Of a stretch of 64,000 nt of DNA, positions 47,856-60,615 are shown piece after piece. This stretch comes from Acanthacorydalis orientalis (lineage: Eukaryota; Arthropoda; Insecta; Megaloptera; Corydalidae). Where the stretch lies: positions 41,312,496 through 41,376,495 of the forward strand of contig CM068313.1 of assembly GCA_034766995.1 (NCBI GenBank), written 5' to 3'. A program made the position numbers and the translations under genes. A model generated the notes under the pieces. It ran no database searches. It was not told the origin of the DNA and saw only the letters and a list, made by a program, of their open reading frames with translations. The number at the start of each line of letters is the position of its first letter. Position 1 is the first letter of the stretch.

Positions 47856-48556
47856 ATTCAAATGTTAATTATTATATATTTATCATTTAAATATGAATAA
47901 AAAATTCTTCAAATATGAACAAATTTTTCCATTATAAATTTACTTCAATTGATAACATTTATTTTATTTTTTTATATTACTTCATTAAAATTTTATAAAT
48001 TATAACATTATTTTTTTAATGAATTAAATACCCACCTATTTGAAATATATTTCAAAATATTTGCAATTTTAATAAATCACGGTATGCATGCATTAAAAGT
48101 AAATAAATGGTTTATAAATATAAAACCACTGTTAAATATACAGAATAGAAAAATAAATCAGTACAAGAAAAATTCTGAATTATCAATAATGTTATATTAC
48201 AAATGAAAATTAGTATTATTTCCATACATAAATATTTATTTAAAAGAGTATACATTTTTTAATTTACCTCCCAGTAAATAAATGTTTGAATTTGAAAATG
48301 TAATGTATAGATTATATATGTTACGTAGACTGTAAGTATATTATTACATTTGTATCTATATTGTTTATGGAGGAAGGAATTGTTTTTGAATTTGGAAAGT
48401 GGAAAATAGATTAAGTAAAGAACAACAAATGTTCCGATATGTGTTCTGATATCCGTACTGATACTTGTAAACACGCAAGTCTGTTTCAAATGAAATAAAG
48501 ATATGTAAGGATGACTGTGAACATCGAACGATTGAAATCGTGAATGTTTATAACAC

Positions 48557-48575
48557 TCACACACACATAAGCATT

Positions 48576-48610
<35 letters not shown>

Positions 48611-48613
48611 ATG
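48557..48613. repeat. (CA)n-(TA)n-(GT)n palindromic microsatellite
   Basis: CACACACA at the left, a TA core and GTGTGTGTGT at the right make a self-complementary array. The 142-codon minus-strand frame across it (48259-48687) shows no family signature and is not called. Confidence 0.9.
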
Positions 48614-50314
48614 TGATTTTCTGTAAAAGTGTGTATATGCTTGGATATAGAAAGAAAGTGTAAACTGAGAGAACAAAAAATAGCCAAAGATTACTTTTCC
48701 CCTTTATATTTTCTCAGAATTTTTGGGTTAAGATAAGTGTATTTATATGTTTGTTAGGATTTACTTGTATACACTTATACACACACATATATATGCATAA
48801 TATATATAGTCAAATATATATATATATATATATAATATACGAAAAGTAAACATCTAATTATTTCCAGGTATTCAACAACAGATATAGGTATTAATAAATA
48901 ATATAATATTTCTTTATCATAATTTCAACTATAACCTTTCAAATTTCAAATAAATTTACATCTATATATCTATAACTTTTATTACATTAAGAAATATACA
49001 CCGTGCTTTTAAATTGTCCAGACCGATTTGAAAAAATTCTATGTTAAAATAATTATATTTTTTTATCATTCAAAACATATAAAATCATCACTCAGAGATA
49101 TACTATAACAATAAAAACCGTTACAAAGTATTGATTTAAGTATTTCTTATGATCAATTCCAGGAATTTTAATGTGAAATTTTAAATATCTGCAATGTCAA
49201 CAAAATGATTCACTTTCTTTTTTAATATTAGTTCAGTAAACAAAAAAATAGTCACAAAATAACAATTTCACTAAGTAAGAAGTCTTGTTTAATAAATATG
49301 GTAATTTCACAAATAAAATTTTGTCATAAAATTGTTATATAAGAGTGATTAACTATGTTTTATTCTATTCAGAGAGAATTATTCAAATTCTTGTGATTAA
49401 ATGCTTTAAAACTACAAGTTGTAGTAACCACTGGCAGCTATTCTTTCAAAAACAAACTTTTTAAATTAAGTTAACCTTTCATAAATAATGAAAAATAGGT
49501 ATTCATAGTATACTTTCAATGTATTATATATATATATATATATACATACATATATGCACATACATATAAGTACATAAATTATGTTTTGATATTAATAAAA
49601 ATTATAATAAATAATTGTTATTTCTTTGAGAATGAAATTTTTTTTATGTTTGTATATTAATATGATTTATATTAAAAAGCATAACAATAAAAGAGCTTAT
49701 ATAATAAAATTGGTATGGTGATAGTATAGTTTTATATATTATTTTTAATTAGAATATTGGATCTTCAGAATTAACACAATTTTAGTATAGAAGTTATCTT
49801 TGATTATTCAAAAAATCTTTTCAAAATTATAATGGTTGTAAAACACTATAATTTTATTAATATAATTAATCGTTTACTAAACTGTATGTATAGAATTCCG
49901 ATTTTAATTTTAAAAAATAAGTAAACATTGTTAAATTCATAACTTGTTTAATAACGAAAATGAAGAATTAACCAAATTTGATCAACTATTAGAAAGAAAA
50001 TCGGAACATAAAAATGATTACATACGAATGAATGTCATTGAAGGATTTGAATGTTGTAATAATTTTTATACTATTTTAACATGATTTAAAAATATTAAAT
50101 AATTATAATTATTTATGTGTTTTATATTTATTTTAATCATCTGTAGTTAGTAGATTTAAAATAAAATTTCAATGAAACGTAAGTGATGTCATTTTTTTAT
50201 TTTTTATTAACTTATTTGACAAGTATTGACTATATATGTATATCTTTCAATGCTGAAATCTTTTCATAAATTCTTCTTCGATAGAATCGAAATCATTTTC
50301 TTTTAATACGTCAC

Positions 50315-50556
50315 TGTCCGTTGATCTTTTACTCACTCTTCGTTCGTTCTTTAGTAAGCCAAGATAGATTACTGAATGTTTCCATTGAGCGACGTCACTG
50401 AACTCAGGAGTGATCGCTCGTCTTACATCCTATCCGGCAGCCCTTACTTGGTCTTTCCAGATCTTGCCACGTCGCTTTTATACACAGACAGACATCTTTT
50501 GATAAACGTTAGGTCTAGAGAGTTCACTATTGTGACCTCTATCACCACTACCGACA
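50315..50556. mobile_element. Possible solo LTR or G+C-richer island
   Basis: A 242-bp block of higher G+C begins with TGTCCG and ends with CCGACA, the inverted TG...CA type ends expected of an LTR. CTTTTATA at 50475-50482 is a perfect TATAAAAG box on the minus strand. The flanks do not show a clear 4-5 bp duplication. A 66-codon plus-strand frame (50376-50576) inside it matches nothing I recognise. A TATA-containing promoter is an alternative reading. Confidence 0.25.
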
Positions 50557-50677
50557 ACTTACAAAGCTCAATTTAATTATGTTGTAGTGGTTTACTTTTT
50601 ACCATATAGGTTTTTGTATGCTACGTATTACATAAAAAAACTCTAAGACATTTCATTAAAATCTTATTCTCCTATTA

Positions 50678-50710
50678 TATGTATATATATATATATATAT
50701 AAATATATAA
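50678..50710. repeat. (TA)n microsatellite
   Basis: A short TA array with one G and one AA interruption. Confidence 0.9.
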
Positions 50711-50939
50711 CATTTACTTGGAACTACTTTCATATTTGATTGAAGAAATGTTTATTTCTTATTAAATTCCAGTTAACTAAAGAATTTAAATATATAAACT
50801 TTATGTAAATAAAGTATTGATGGTATACAAGGGGATGAATTACATTTTTTACTATAATTTTAATGAAAATATTATCCTTTAGTAAAACCAAATATATGTT
50901 TGCAAGACAAATAATAACATTTTATTCTTTGAAAGCCTA

Positions 50940-51140
50940 CTTTCATCAACAAACCAAACCAACGTGTAATAATCGGTGTTCACGGGTGACCAGCTTGTGC
51001 GTTACTGGTTCGACCCTCGAATGACCGGTATCTCTACGTATTTTAATCGCGTATCATTTACCTCCAACCACTAACATCGCCAATATACCGTGTATCCTCT
51101 ATCGAACTGGTTATTAACTGATTAAAACACTCCGTTCATT
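50940..51140. other. Complex-sequence island, function unknown
   Basis: Higher-complexity sequence (GTGTTCACGGGTGACCAGCT, GGTTCGACCCTCGAATGACC) without an open frame. GGTTCGACCCT at 51007-51017 resembles a tRNA B-box, but no cloverleaf can be drawn. It may be regulatory or an old tRNA-derived SINE. Confidence 0.2.
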
Positions 51141-52029
51141 TATAGTCTATTTATGTAATTATATTTCTATTGATAATAATGGGACTTTTAATAGTGATAT
51201 AAAAATAATAGTTGTCACATAAATTATTCTTTTGTAACTTAGAATATTCCTAATAAACTATCACATTTATTCCAATTATATTTTAACTCTTTAAAGAAAA
51301 TTGTAAATAACTATTTTTTATTTTATTGATCAAACAATAATTAAAAACAATAATTGTAATTTTACTCAGATATTAAAAAAACACATTTAATTTTTTTAAA
51401 TAATTTTGTTGTGTGCAAAAATCAAAATTTCATTTCAAAGTAGTTTTGATGATTAATTTTAAATTGAAGATTTTCTATTTTCTTTATAATGTAGGTAATT
51501 AGAGACTCTTACATTTTTGTTAAACAGTATGTATATATTAATTAATTAAAACCTTTATTGGTTCGAAACATTTCATATCTTAAAAATATGTAAGAATCTA
51601 TTCACACGAAAAGAAATATTTAAAAAAAATATGATTTATGATATATTTTAAACATCAAGTATTTTTGATAATATCTTTCTACCAATGAATAATAATTGTA
51701 AACATAAATACTATATCTGAAGGTATTTGTCTAAATATTTATATTGAACAGAAATCGTTTTATTTGTAGCAATTGGTCCGATAATAATATTTTGTAATAG
51801 TTTTTTTTCACATAAATGTAGTTTTTAACTATTTATTGTTATTAAACTAAGTAAATGTAATACCTGTCTCGTAAACTTTCCAATCTCTATAATATAAAAA
51901 GAATATTTAGTGCTTAAAATTTACTAAAAAAAAGCGTCAAATTGAATTAATTAATTATAAAAAAAAAACAATTCTTATACTTCTGCTAACAGTTTCTAAG
52001 AGTCAAATCTCATAGTTTCATATATACAT

Positions 52030-52051
52030 AGAGAGAGAGAGAGAGAGAGAC
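52030..52051. repeat. (GA)n microsatellite
   Basis: A GA run preceded by ATATATACATA. Confidence 0.9.
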
Positions 52052-53065
52052 GTTTCAATATCTGATATATTTTAAAATTAATATAAAAATGTTCTCAATA
52101 AATGAAATAAAATTAACCTACTTTTAAATGCTTCTTCTAAAAAATTAAAAAAAAAACAAATATAAGGCAAATTATTGTTTTTTACTTTTCTTTACCCCTT
52201 GATAAAAAATTAATTATATTTAGAACAGTATGTGGTTTTACTGAAAATTTCTGTTTGATAAAAACATAAATATCCCTTATGTGTTATAATTTTTATTATG
52301 TACATGTAATATGTATTATATTTTAAACAGAAAAAGTTCCGTATTTTAAATTCAGTATAGGATAATAAAAAGTAGAGAGATATTTGAAATTAAATTTTAT
52401 AAAATTTGAATGAAATTATATAAACCGGAATTTGAGAATCAAATATTATATTTAAAATGTCGAATGTTTAAAATGACTGACAATTTTATTTAATTTGTTA
52501 TTGTTTGAATAATAAATAGTATAAATGTAAATAGAAATCTTTTCAAATTTCTGATTTCAATTATTCGCTCCTCGTTAAAAATTATATAATATATTCGATA
52601 CTAAAATAAAACATTTGATTATTTAATGACAACTGTTAAGTAAGGAATTATAATGACATCTTTTTCTTAACACTAATGAATTATTCTTATATTATAAATT
52701 TTTATAAGGTAAAATAATAATCCTATATTAAAACTATTTTTTTAAGAACGTTCTTTTATATAATTTATTAATAGATATTCATATTACTGCATTCAATTAT
52801 CACCAAATTCGGCATACTAGGTTTCAAATTAAATATTCGTAATTTATTATAGATTTTTTTTATTTACATTATTTAAAATATTTTAATAATTCTAGTGACT
52901 ACTTCTAGGGATATTCTTGGTCTTAATTTATGAAAATGTATTTTATATGATGATCTCAGTTAGCAGATCAATCTTATAAATTGAAACCTACATAAATTTA
53001 AATATGTTTATAATATGCATTTAATGTTGTACTTTTCAATAATAGATATCCTTCAAAAATATCAA

Positions 53066-53091
53066 TTATATATATATATATATATATATAG
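53066..53091. repeat. (TA)n microsatellite
   Basis: A short TA array; another follows at about 53260-53292 with one CA interruption. Confidence 0.9.
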
Positions 53092-53261
53092 ACAAGATAA
53101 AAGTAAAAAAGTCTGAACTTGTTTTCATCCGTTATGAACAAAAAAATGAAATAATGAAACAATAATTTTTGTGTTATGAATTTGATATTTATTTGAGTCT
53201 AATGATTTATCCGACATTTTCTTAATCAAAAAGTTCTTAATAATTTTATCATGAACATGTA

Positions 53262-53292
<31 letters not shown>

Positions 53293-53465
53293 GTAAATAT
53301 TAATGTTCGTTTGTATTATGAAGTGAAATGCACTTGGCTTCATTTTTTAAGAAATGTTTCAGTTGTATTTAAAACTCTTGTCATAATAAAAGTCATTAAT
53401 TAGATAAACTTAATCAACGTGTTGGTTTCTCTTGTAATTATTTCGTTGGTCATATTTCAACGTAT

Positions 53466-53675
53466 TTGATCGTCCATTCAAAAATAATCCAGGGTGTACT
53501 TCTCATAAATCGTTACAAATATTCGATGAACAATAAAAAGTTCGTCATGCAAAACAAAACACCGTATTCCGTTATACAAATTATAAAATACTCAGGCCGC
53601 GGTTTAAAAGGATTAATTTTCAAACGTACCCATAAACCTCAAAAACGATTGTATTTGCGTTCTAATGTGCAATGA
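53466..53675 (+). CDS. Unsupported 69-codon frame, basic C-terminus
   Basis: The frame ends in QIIKYSGRGLKGLIFKRTHK then PQKRLYLRSNVQ and a stop. The basic, complex C-terminal half looks more protein-like than most frames here. The AG after ATAAAATACTC (about 53594) could be an acceptor, leaving a short terminal exon. There is no polyadenylation signal close by and no recognised domain. Most likely a chance frame. Confidence 0.13.
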   Translation: MIVHSKIIQGVLLINRYKYSMNNKKFVMQNKTPYSVIQIIKYSGRGLKGLIFKRTHKPQKRLYLRSNVQ

Positions 53676-54338
53676 CCCATAGTGACACTGATATGAATAC
53701 AACGAATACAAAATATATATATGCTTTGGTTTTTAATTTTTTTTCATGTTGTATGGACATTAAAACAAGTAAAGTTTATATATATATATATATGTATATT
53801 GTGTGTACATGTTAAAGAATGAAGGGTAATATAAATATATGTATCTGAGACTGTAAACATATTTCTTACATGACAATAAATTGATTAAAAATATAATGTG
53901 CTTATTGATAATGTAACTGAATAAAAATAGAAAAATAAAAAAAGAATGAAAATATAATTTTTACTTCCCGGTAAAGAAACCCATACAATTTAATTAAGAA
54001 ATGTAATAGAGATTTGTTGAAAAATAATATATATATATAAAGATTTACAAAACGAAATTAATTTGAACTCAGTGTACTATTAAAGCATACATTTTTTTAA
54101 ATTTTATATAAATTGTTATTTTTATTTGAAATTTTTACATCGAGATATAAAAAACACGGTATCAATTAAGTCCATTAAACGTTGAAGGCAATCGCTCTTT
54201 TACTTTAAGATAAAACTGTTCATAATTTTTTTTCTTTATTATCATTTTCTATTCAAAATTTAACAATAGCTACATTTAGGTTCGTAAAGAGGAAATAATA
54301 ATAAAAAAACTATAAGTTATTTATTCAATAACAAAGTT

Positions 54339-54342
<4 letters not shown>

Positions 54343-54378
<36 letters not shown>
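54343..54378. repeat. (TA)n microsatellite
   Basis: An uninterrupted TA array. Confidence 0.93.
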
Positions 54379-54380
<2 letters not shown>

Positions 54381-54639
54381 CACTTAAACGACATAATTTG
54401 AAAAGTAAATGTTTTCCAGATGAGGAGAATATAAATATAAATGTACGACAAAAACGAAAATTTAATACATGTCTAAAATAAAATTAAAATAAATTATAAT
54501 TTTTTATGTTCAAGTAGTTATAAATAAATTAAGAAATACTTTCTTACTTAATAATTTATAATAAAAAAATATTTAAAAAAAGTTATCTTCTTATACTCAA
54601 TTTCATTCATCTTTATAGGAGTAGTATGTACAAATATAT

Positions 54640-54642
<3 letters not shown>

Positions 54643-54693
<51 letters not shown>
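54643..54693. repeat. (TA)n microsatellite
   Basis: An uninterrupted TA array. Confidence 0.95.
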
Positions 54694-54694
<1 letters not shown>

Positions 54695-55106
54695 TTTGAT
54701 ATGTACAAATATTAAATCAAACCAAAAATATTTATCAAGACTTTAACCGTATTTATAATTGAATGTTGTTTAAAATTTCTTGCTAGAAACTCTCGCCAAA
54801 AAATCAAACGAAGTTTTTTAATCAACATAAAATAACTAAACTTGATTCATATAAGTATGATAATTTTGAAGTATAGTTTAATAAATAAAATAAGTTTGAT
54901 AAATGATTATGAAAATAACTATTTAATTACATTGACGGATTAATTTTTTTTTTCTAATAACCAACCTAATAATTTATTTTCGTATCAGCATTTTTGATAA
55001 TTCCTTTCAAGTTGTGAAATGATGCATATGCATCGTTATTTCTCGATTTGCAGTGGGACATATTTCCAAATTAAATAATGAAACACAAAAGATGAGAAAA
55101 AAGATA

Positions 55107-55109
<3 letters not shown>

Positions 55110-55148
<39 letters not shown>

Positions 55149-55226
55149 TATATATGATTATATATATATTTATGTAATTATATATATATATATAATCATA
55201 TATATAGTTACATATATATATATATA

Positions 55227-55258
<32 letters not shown>
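55110..55258. repeat. TA array with GTTA/GATTA interruptions, palindromic
   Basis: TA runs are broken at intervals by GTTATATATATGATTA, TTATGTAATTA, ATAATCATA and AGTTACATA. ATGATTATATATAT and ATATATATAATCAT are reverse complements about 30 bp apart, so the block can form a hairpin. Confidence 0.9.
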
Positions 55259-55261
<3 letters not shown>

Positions 55262-56093
55262 CTTATTTATTTAATAAGATTTTTAATAAATTGTGTTTTT
55301 AACTAATAATTAGTCAATACCAATTAAAAATAATAAATTATTATTAAATATATGTTTGTATACCATATAATCACTTTTTAAAACTTGTATCAAATGAAAA
55401 GTAAAAAAATATTAAGTTAAATGATTTTAGGTCGTTTTTAAATAGTTGAATGAGAACAGACTTTTACAAAAAATATATTGAAATCGGAAACTTTAACAAC
55501 TTAAATTTAGATAGAAAATATATAGAGGCAGGTCAAAAATTTCCTTTCAATATAAATCAAAAATAGGAGAATTTAAATAGAAAATTCTGGGTTTTATAAA
55601 ATTATTAATAGATATGACATACAACAAACCATTTTAATATAATTACAATGCATTCTGTAATTATCATAGTAATAATGTAGGATTTTATCTCAAAAAAATA
55701 TAAAGGATGATAATTTTTTATAATTGTAACATATTTTTTTAAATAATTATTTACGTGCATATATATATATACAAAGATAAAAAATAATGAAAAAATTGTT
55801 TGTTCCATCATCTTAATTATTTATATGTTTTAGAAATGCAGAGTATCTTTGCCATTAATTATTAATTGATTTAACGTGCTTTAATTAATGCTCTTCTTTA
55901 ATGAACTGTCCTAATTTTTAAGTAGAATAGAAAGAATATTTAACATGCACATAAAGAAAAATAATATTTCCAATATGAGATGAAGAAAACACTTATTTTT
56001 TTTAATGAAATATAATAATAAATGTTTATGTACCTAATCTGTTCTTTTAATTTGAATTTGAGAAAAAAATTAGAACCAATCTTTGTAAAACAG

Positions 56094-56095
<2 letters not shown>

Positions 56096-56161
<66 letters not shown>

Positions 56162-56206
56162 AGAGTGTGTGTGTGTGAGAAAGAGAGAGATAGAGAGAAA
56201 GAGAGT
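56096..56206. repeat. (TA)n-(TG)n-(GA)n compound microsatellite
   Basis: About 48 bp of TA, then TG/GAGAG/TG repeats, then a degenerate GA tract ending near 56206. Confidence 0.95.
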
Positions 56207-56498
56207 TTATGTATTTACGCGTTTACATATGTGTATACATATGATTTGATTTTTTAAGGAATTCTTAGACTGCATAACATCGAAATTGTAAAAATAAAAA
56301 TTTTATGTTACAATAACAAGTTAACATTATACGCTTTTCACAGAACGAGTGATATAATGTAATTGAAAAATAAAGTGCTTCTATTCAAGAGTAGAGAGTA
56401 CTTTTATTTTGTAACGATATTACTAGTTATTTTCTCGTAAGTATATCTCAAGTTCAAATTCGATTATAGGTGTTGTATATCTTATCTTTTTTGCACTT

Positions 56499-56501
56499 AT
56501 T

Positions 56502-56540
<39 letters not shown>

Positions 56541-56562
56541 ATATAAATATATATGCATATAA
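56499..56562. repeat. (TA)n microsatellite
   Basis: A TA array with TTTA and AAA interruptions. Short TA runs also occur at about 56872-56898 and 56994-57014. Confidence 0.93.
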
Positions 56563-57249
56563 TTGTTATTTATTGTGAATCTAAAAATGATCTGTTATTT
56601 TACATAATTTTGATACTACATAAATATTTTTTCTTTGTATTCCAGAATAAACCAATCTACCTCTTTGAAATTTATACAAATAAAATAACCTAAAAGTTCA
56701 AATTATATATAAATATATATAAATTTTATTAAACATGAAGTTAAATTAAGTAAAATATAAATATTATTTCAATGACAGTATTATTAGAAAATATATAAAA
56801 GATTAATAACTACACATCAGTATGGAGTTGACAATTATGGGATTTTTACTTAGAATTAATTTGCATATTATATTATATATATATATATATATATATAAAT
56901 TCATTGATATAATTATTCATAAAGATTAAAATATTTAAAAATAAAAGAAAACAGATTTATTATTTGCATAATATAATAAAAATTTTTGTGTGCGTATATA
57001 TATATATATATATAGTTCGGATAATTTAACTTCACTGATAATTTATTTATTTTACTGAAAATATTTTGTATCGGATTAAATAGGGTTGCAAAAATAGTAC
57101 TCTAATTATTTGGAGGCTCAAAGAGGATAAATTTATACAATTTCAAACATTCCATGTATGTGATATCAAAATATATCCAATATACACAGTATACAATATA
57201 TTTTGCAGTTCAATGAAGGAAACTCTCTACATGTTTATAGTTAATGGAG

Positions 57250-57290
57250 AAAATTAATAGCTTAATTAAAAATTAATAGCTTAATTAAGT
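57250..57290. repeat. Short tandem duplication (about 20 bp x 2)
   Basis: AAAATTAATAGCTTAATT occurs twice in direct tandem, the second copy extended by AA. Confidence 0.8.
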
Positions 57291-58767
57291 TTAATATTTT
57301 ACTTTAAATATTTGTTATATTTACAATTCAAGTTTTAACATAATAATAATATATAATTAGGAAATGTTTAAAACAGTATATAAAGAAATTAAATTAGTAT
57401 AAATTATTTTGTTCTATTTTCTGTTTTATTGTGTTTATATATAGTAGTTATTAACCATGAAAGTCAGAGAAATTTAATGGATAATTTATTTATTCAGTTA
57501 TTTCAAATCTTTATTTAATAAATTGTCATTTTAAGTCGTTATTAAATATCTTATAACGATTAATAGTTATCTTAATAAAATAATGTTTAATATTTAATAA
57601 AATTTCATTTTTTTCAAATAAGGGAATTCACATTAAAGATAATTACTTTTCATTTAATATAAGTGAATAAAACTTCTACAGAATTTTAGAACATTATCTA
57701 AAAATCAACACTTTAAGCTAAAAATGGTTTAAATATTTTTTTGATATCACAATGTAATTCGAGAATTGTTGCTTAATTCGCATTTATAAATACATTTCTT
57801 ACTTTCCAACCATGAAATTAGTTTTGTTCAAAAATGTTCAGTTAAAGATTACCGACTACTTTTGATTATTGTATACCCGCATGTAGATTACGATGTCATC
57901 ATTCTGAAAGAACTCAGATGAAGAAAAATTAATCATTCTCTATTATGGCTTTTCTGCACTTCAATGCTTAACGATACTGGTATGAAATGCACAACAACAA
58001 AAAAATATCAATGATCATTTATTGAAAAAAATAAATAAGAATATTTTTTATGATTTGTGTTTCCAGTCAAAAATTAATTTGAGTAAGTATGTTGATGTGT
58101 TATTTGTACATAAATATTTTTATTCAAATTGATACAGAAATTCAATACTACAGATAAGTATAGGAAAACCACAATATAAACATTTTCTTTTAAATCATGT
58201 TAGTAATATATACATGTATACAAGTTATATATACATTACTATTGTAAATTTTGGAGAGAAGATAGAATCATTAATGTTATACAAAAACAGTACTGATGTT
58301 TCAAGCATTATTTCTTTTTACATAAATTGAAGTAATAAAAGGTATAAATTACGTTAATTATATGAGACACCATGTGTTATGAGTAAATTTTAAAATAAAC
58401 ATATATCGATGATACTAAATATAAAGTCATATATATATATATATACTCGTGTATATATAAGCAAAAAATATTTTTATAACACTAATTTTTAGAAAACAAA
58501 TTATTATCAAAGAATTAATTATATAATTTTCTATAAATAAATGTAAACTTTCTTCAGTTAAATTTTTTATTTGATTCTCTCAATGAAACAAGACAAAAGT
58601 GAACTATTTGTAATACTGTTTAAATGAAAAAAAATAAAACAGAAAATATTTCAGAACAAAAAAAGTTATATATTCTCTTCAAAAATATTTTTCATTAAAT
58701 AAATAAATAAATTTTACTCTGTTTTATTTGAATTTTATTTACACATTATATTTATTTTTTTTCTGTA

Positions 58768-58868
58768 TACACACACACACACACACATACACATATATAT
58801 ATATATATATAATATTATGAAATATTATTTGAACATATTACATTCTCTTGATTATTAAGTCTATATAC

Positions 58869-58908
<40 letters not shown>

Positions 58909-58912
58909 TGAG
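58768..58912. repeat. (AC)n-(TA)n and (TA)n-(GA)n arrays
   Basis: An AC run passes into TA (58768-58811). After 50 bp of unique sequence a second TA run passes into GA (58869-58908). Confidence 0.93.
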
Positions 58913-59201
58913 ATAAATATTTCCTTATGCAAATTATAAGAAATTCAATGACCGGTTTTGATTTTATTATTTTGAGGTCGATTTTAATCAGTTTTAAATC
59001 ATCATAAAACAAAAAAAATAATATACAGTTGTAACAATAATAAACTCAGGCTGGCTTCAAAGATAGTCACAAAGAAATGAACAACAGTTTTATAGGAAAA
59101 CAACAGTATAAGATTTAAGTTAAATATCGCGACTATTTCAATTTGAGTGTTTAAGTTAATTATCTTTGAAGAAAACAATGGTATAAAAATTGTATTTAAA
59201 T

Positions 59202-59206
<5 letters not shown>

Positions 59207-59240
<34 letters not shown>
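59207..59240. repeat. (TA)n microsatellite
   Basis: An uninterrupted TA array. Confidence 0.93.
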
Positions 59241-59241
<1 letters not shown>

Positions 59242-59379
59242 AATTGAAAAGTATTAAAGTGTTATATAGAGTAAAAATAATGGGATTTTATTAACAAAAA
59301 TAAATTATACTTTCAAACTGAAAAATAAAAGGATTCAGTGTACCTTCATAAAAATTTCAACAAATACATAAAACGAATT

Positions 59380-59760
59380 CTAGCTATTTGCTCGTGTTGC
59401 AATCTTAATGAACGACTAAGTGTTGTGTATCTATTTACCTTGCTCTAGAATACAACTACATACAGAATCACACTTTTCGAATAAAAGTGCATTAATAATA
59501 TATCAGAAGAACACGACCTGTGAATTGATGATCATGACATAACACCGGTGCGGATAGATGGGAGACAGTTTTCATGATTAAAGAAGGGATGGCTTCGCGT
59601 TGATTGCGGCCTGATTACACGTTAATAAAGTTAGTGGACGATGATGGTGGTAGCGCTGGGGAGGAGGTTGTATCGACCTAAAGTTGTCTCGTTGTAGCAT
59701 TGTTTATCTGTGTGTATGTATTATTTTCTTTGTATGCTTTTTTGTTTTAACTGTCTCGCT
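59380..59760. other. Complex-sequence island, enhancer-like
   Basis: A non-repetitive block with higher G+C (CATAACACCGGTGCGGATAG, GGTAGCGCTGGGGAGGAGGT). TGATTACACGTTAATAAAG joins homeodomain-type cores to a CACGTT. There is no long frame and no clear exon. Among the islands it is one of the longest, hence a candidate conserved non-coding element. Confidence 0.28.
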
Positions 59761-59808
59761 TATTTAAAGGTATAATTTCATGCAGATCTCGTTTAGTCTT
59801 TCTTTTTT

Positions 59809-59811
<3 letters not shown>

Positions 59812-59858
<47 letters not shown>
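59812..59858. repeat. (TA)n microsatellite
   Basis: An uninterrupted TA array. Confidence 0.95.
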
Positions 59859-59861
<3 letters not shown>

Positions 59862-59869
59862 GACACATA

Positions 59870-60583
59870 TTTTTTACATCTATATTTAAAAAATAGATTT
59901 ATTTAATTTTTCTATGTGAAAGTTACTGATTTGATTTTTTTTTAAATTATACATCATAGTAAACTTATTATGTTTGAATTAAAAATTTTCATAATACAAA
60001 GATGGTTTTGAATGGAATTTTATTATAACAGAACTATTATACTTTTTAGGTTTAGATTCAAAATTTTATTTTTATATAAAATTTATTTTAAGAATATTTT
60101 AATTAAAGGTAGAAATGTGTATAGAAAATTTTCTTTACTTGCTTGATATATAAAATTTTACAAATCCTATTGCAATCCCATAAATTACTACTGTACTGCA
60201 GTAAAAACTGAACTACCGTGAAGAATGGCAGGCCAAGTTAAATGTCACTAACTGAAAGATTCATTTGAAAGTTAGTGAATATAAGTGATAGAAAATAAAA
60301 AAACATATCAACAACAGAAATAGTTAATTTGTTAAACACTGGACATTATTAGAACTAAATTTACAATATTTTAAAGAAATGATGTCAATAATGTAATACA
60401 CTGAATAAAAGTTTAATGAAAACAATTTCTATACCGTGGAATTACAGTTATGGAACAATAAAACAGATATATTCAAAGAGATAAAAGTTTTACATAAAGA
60501 TAATATACTTTATGTCTTATATATACATGTACATTTTTTAAAAAAGTTCTTTTATTTTAAATTTTCTGTTCTTCCTATCTCTT

Positions 60584-60615
<32 letters not shown>

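Larger units (their letters stand above)
51150..59370. other. Long AT-rich stretch with microsatellites, no supported gene
   Basis: More than 8 kb contain only AT-rich sequence and simple repeats. The largest non-repeat frames (for example 53466-53675 and 55605-55811) lack splice or family support. It is probably intronic or intergenic. Confidence 0.45.

Noticed and set aside
48259..48687. 142-codon minus-strand frame
   Set aside because: Its length depends on reading through CA/TA/GT repeats (HTHTHIYIYIY). The remainder is Phe/Ile/His/Ser-rich without any domain, and no splice or promoter support was seen.
51007..51017. tRNA B-box-like GGTTCGACCCT
   Set aside because: No A-box at the right distance and no cloverleaf; insufficient for a tRNA or SINE call.
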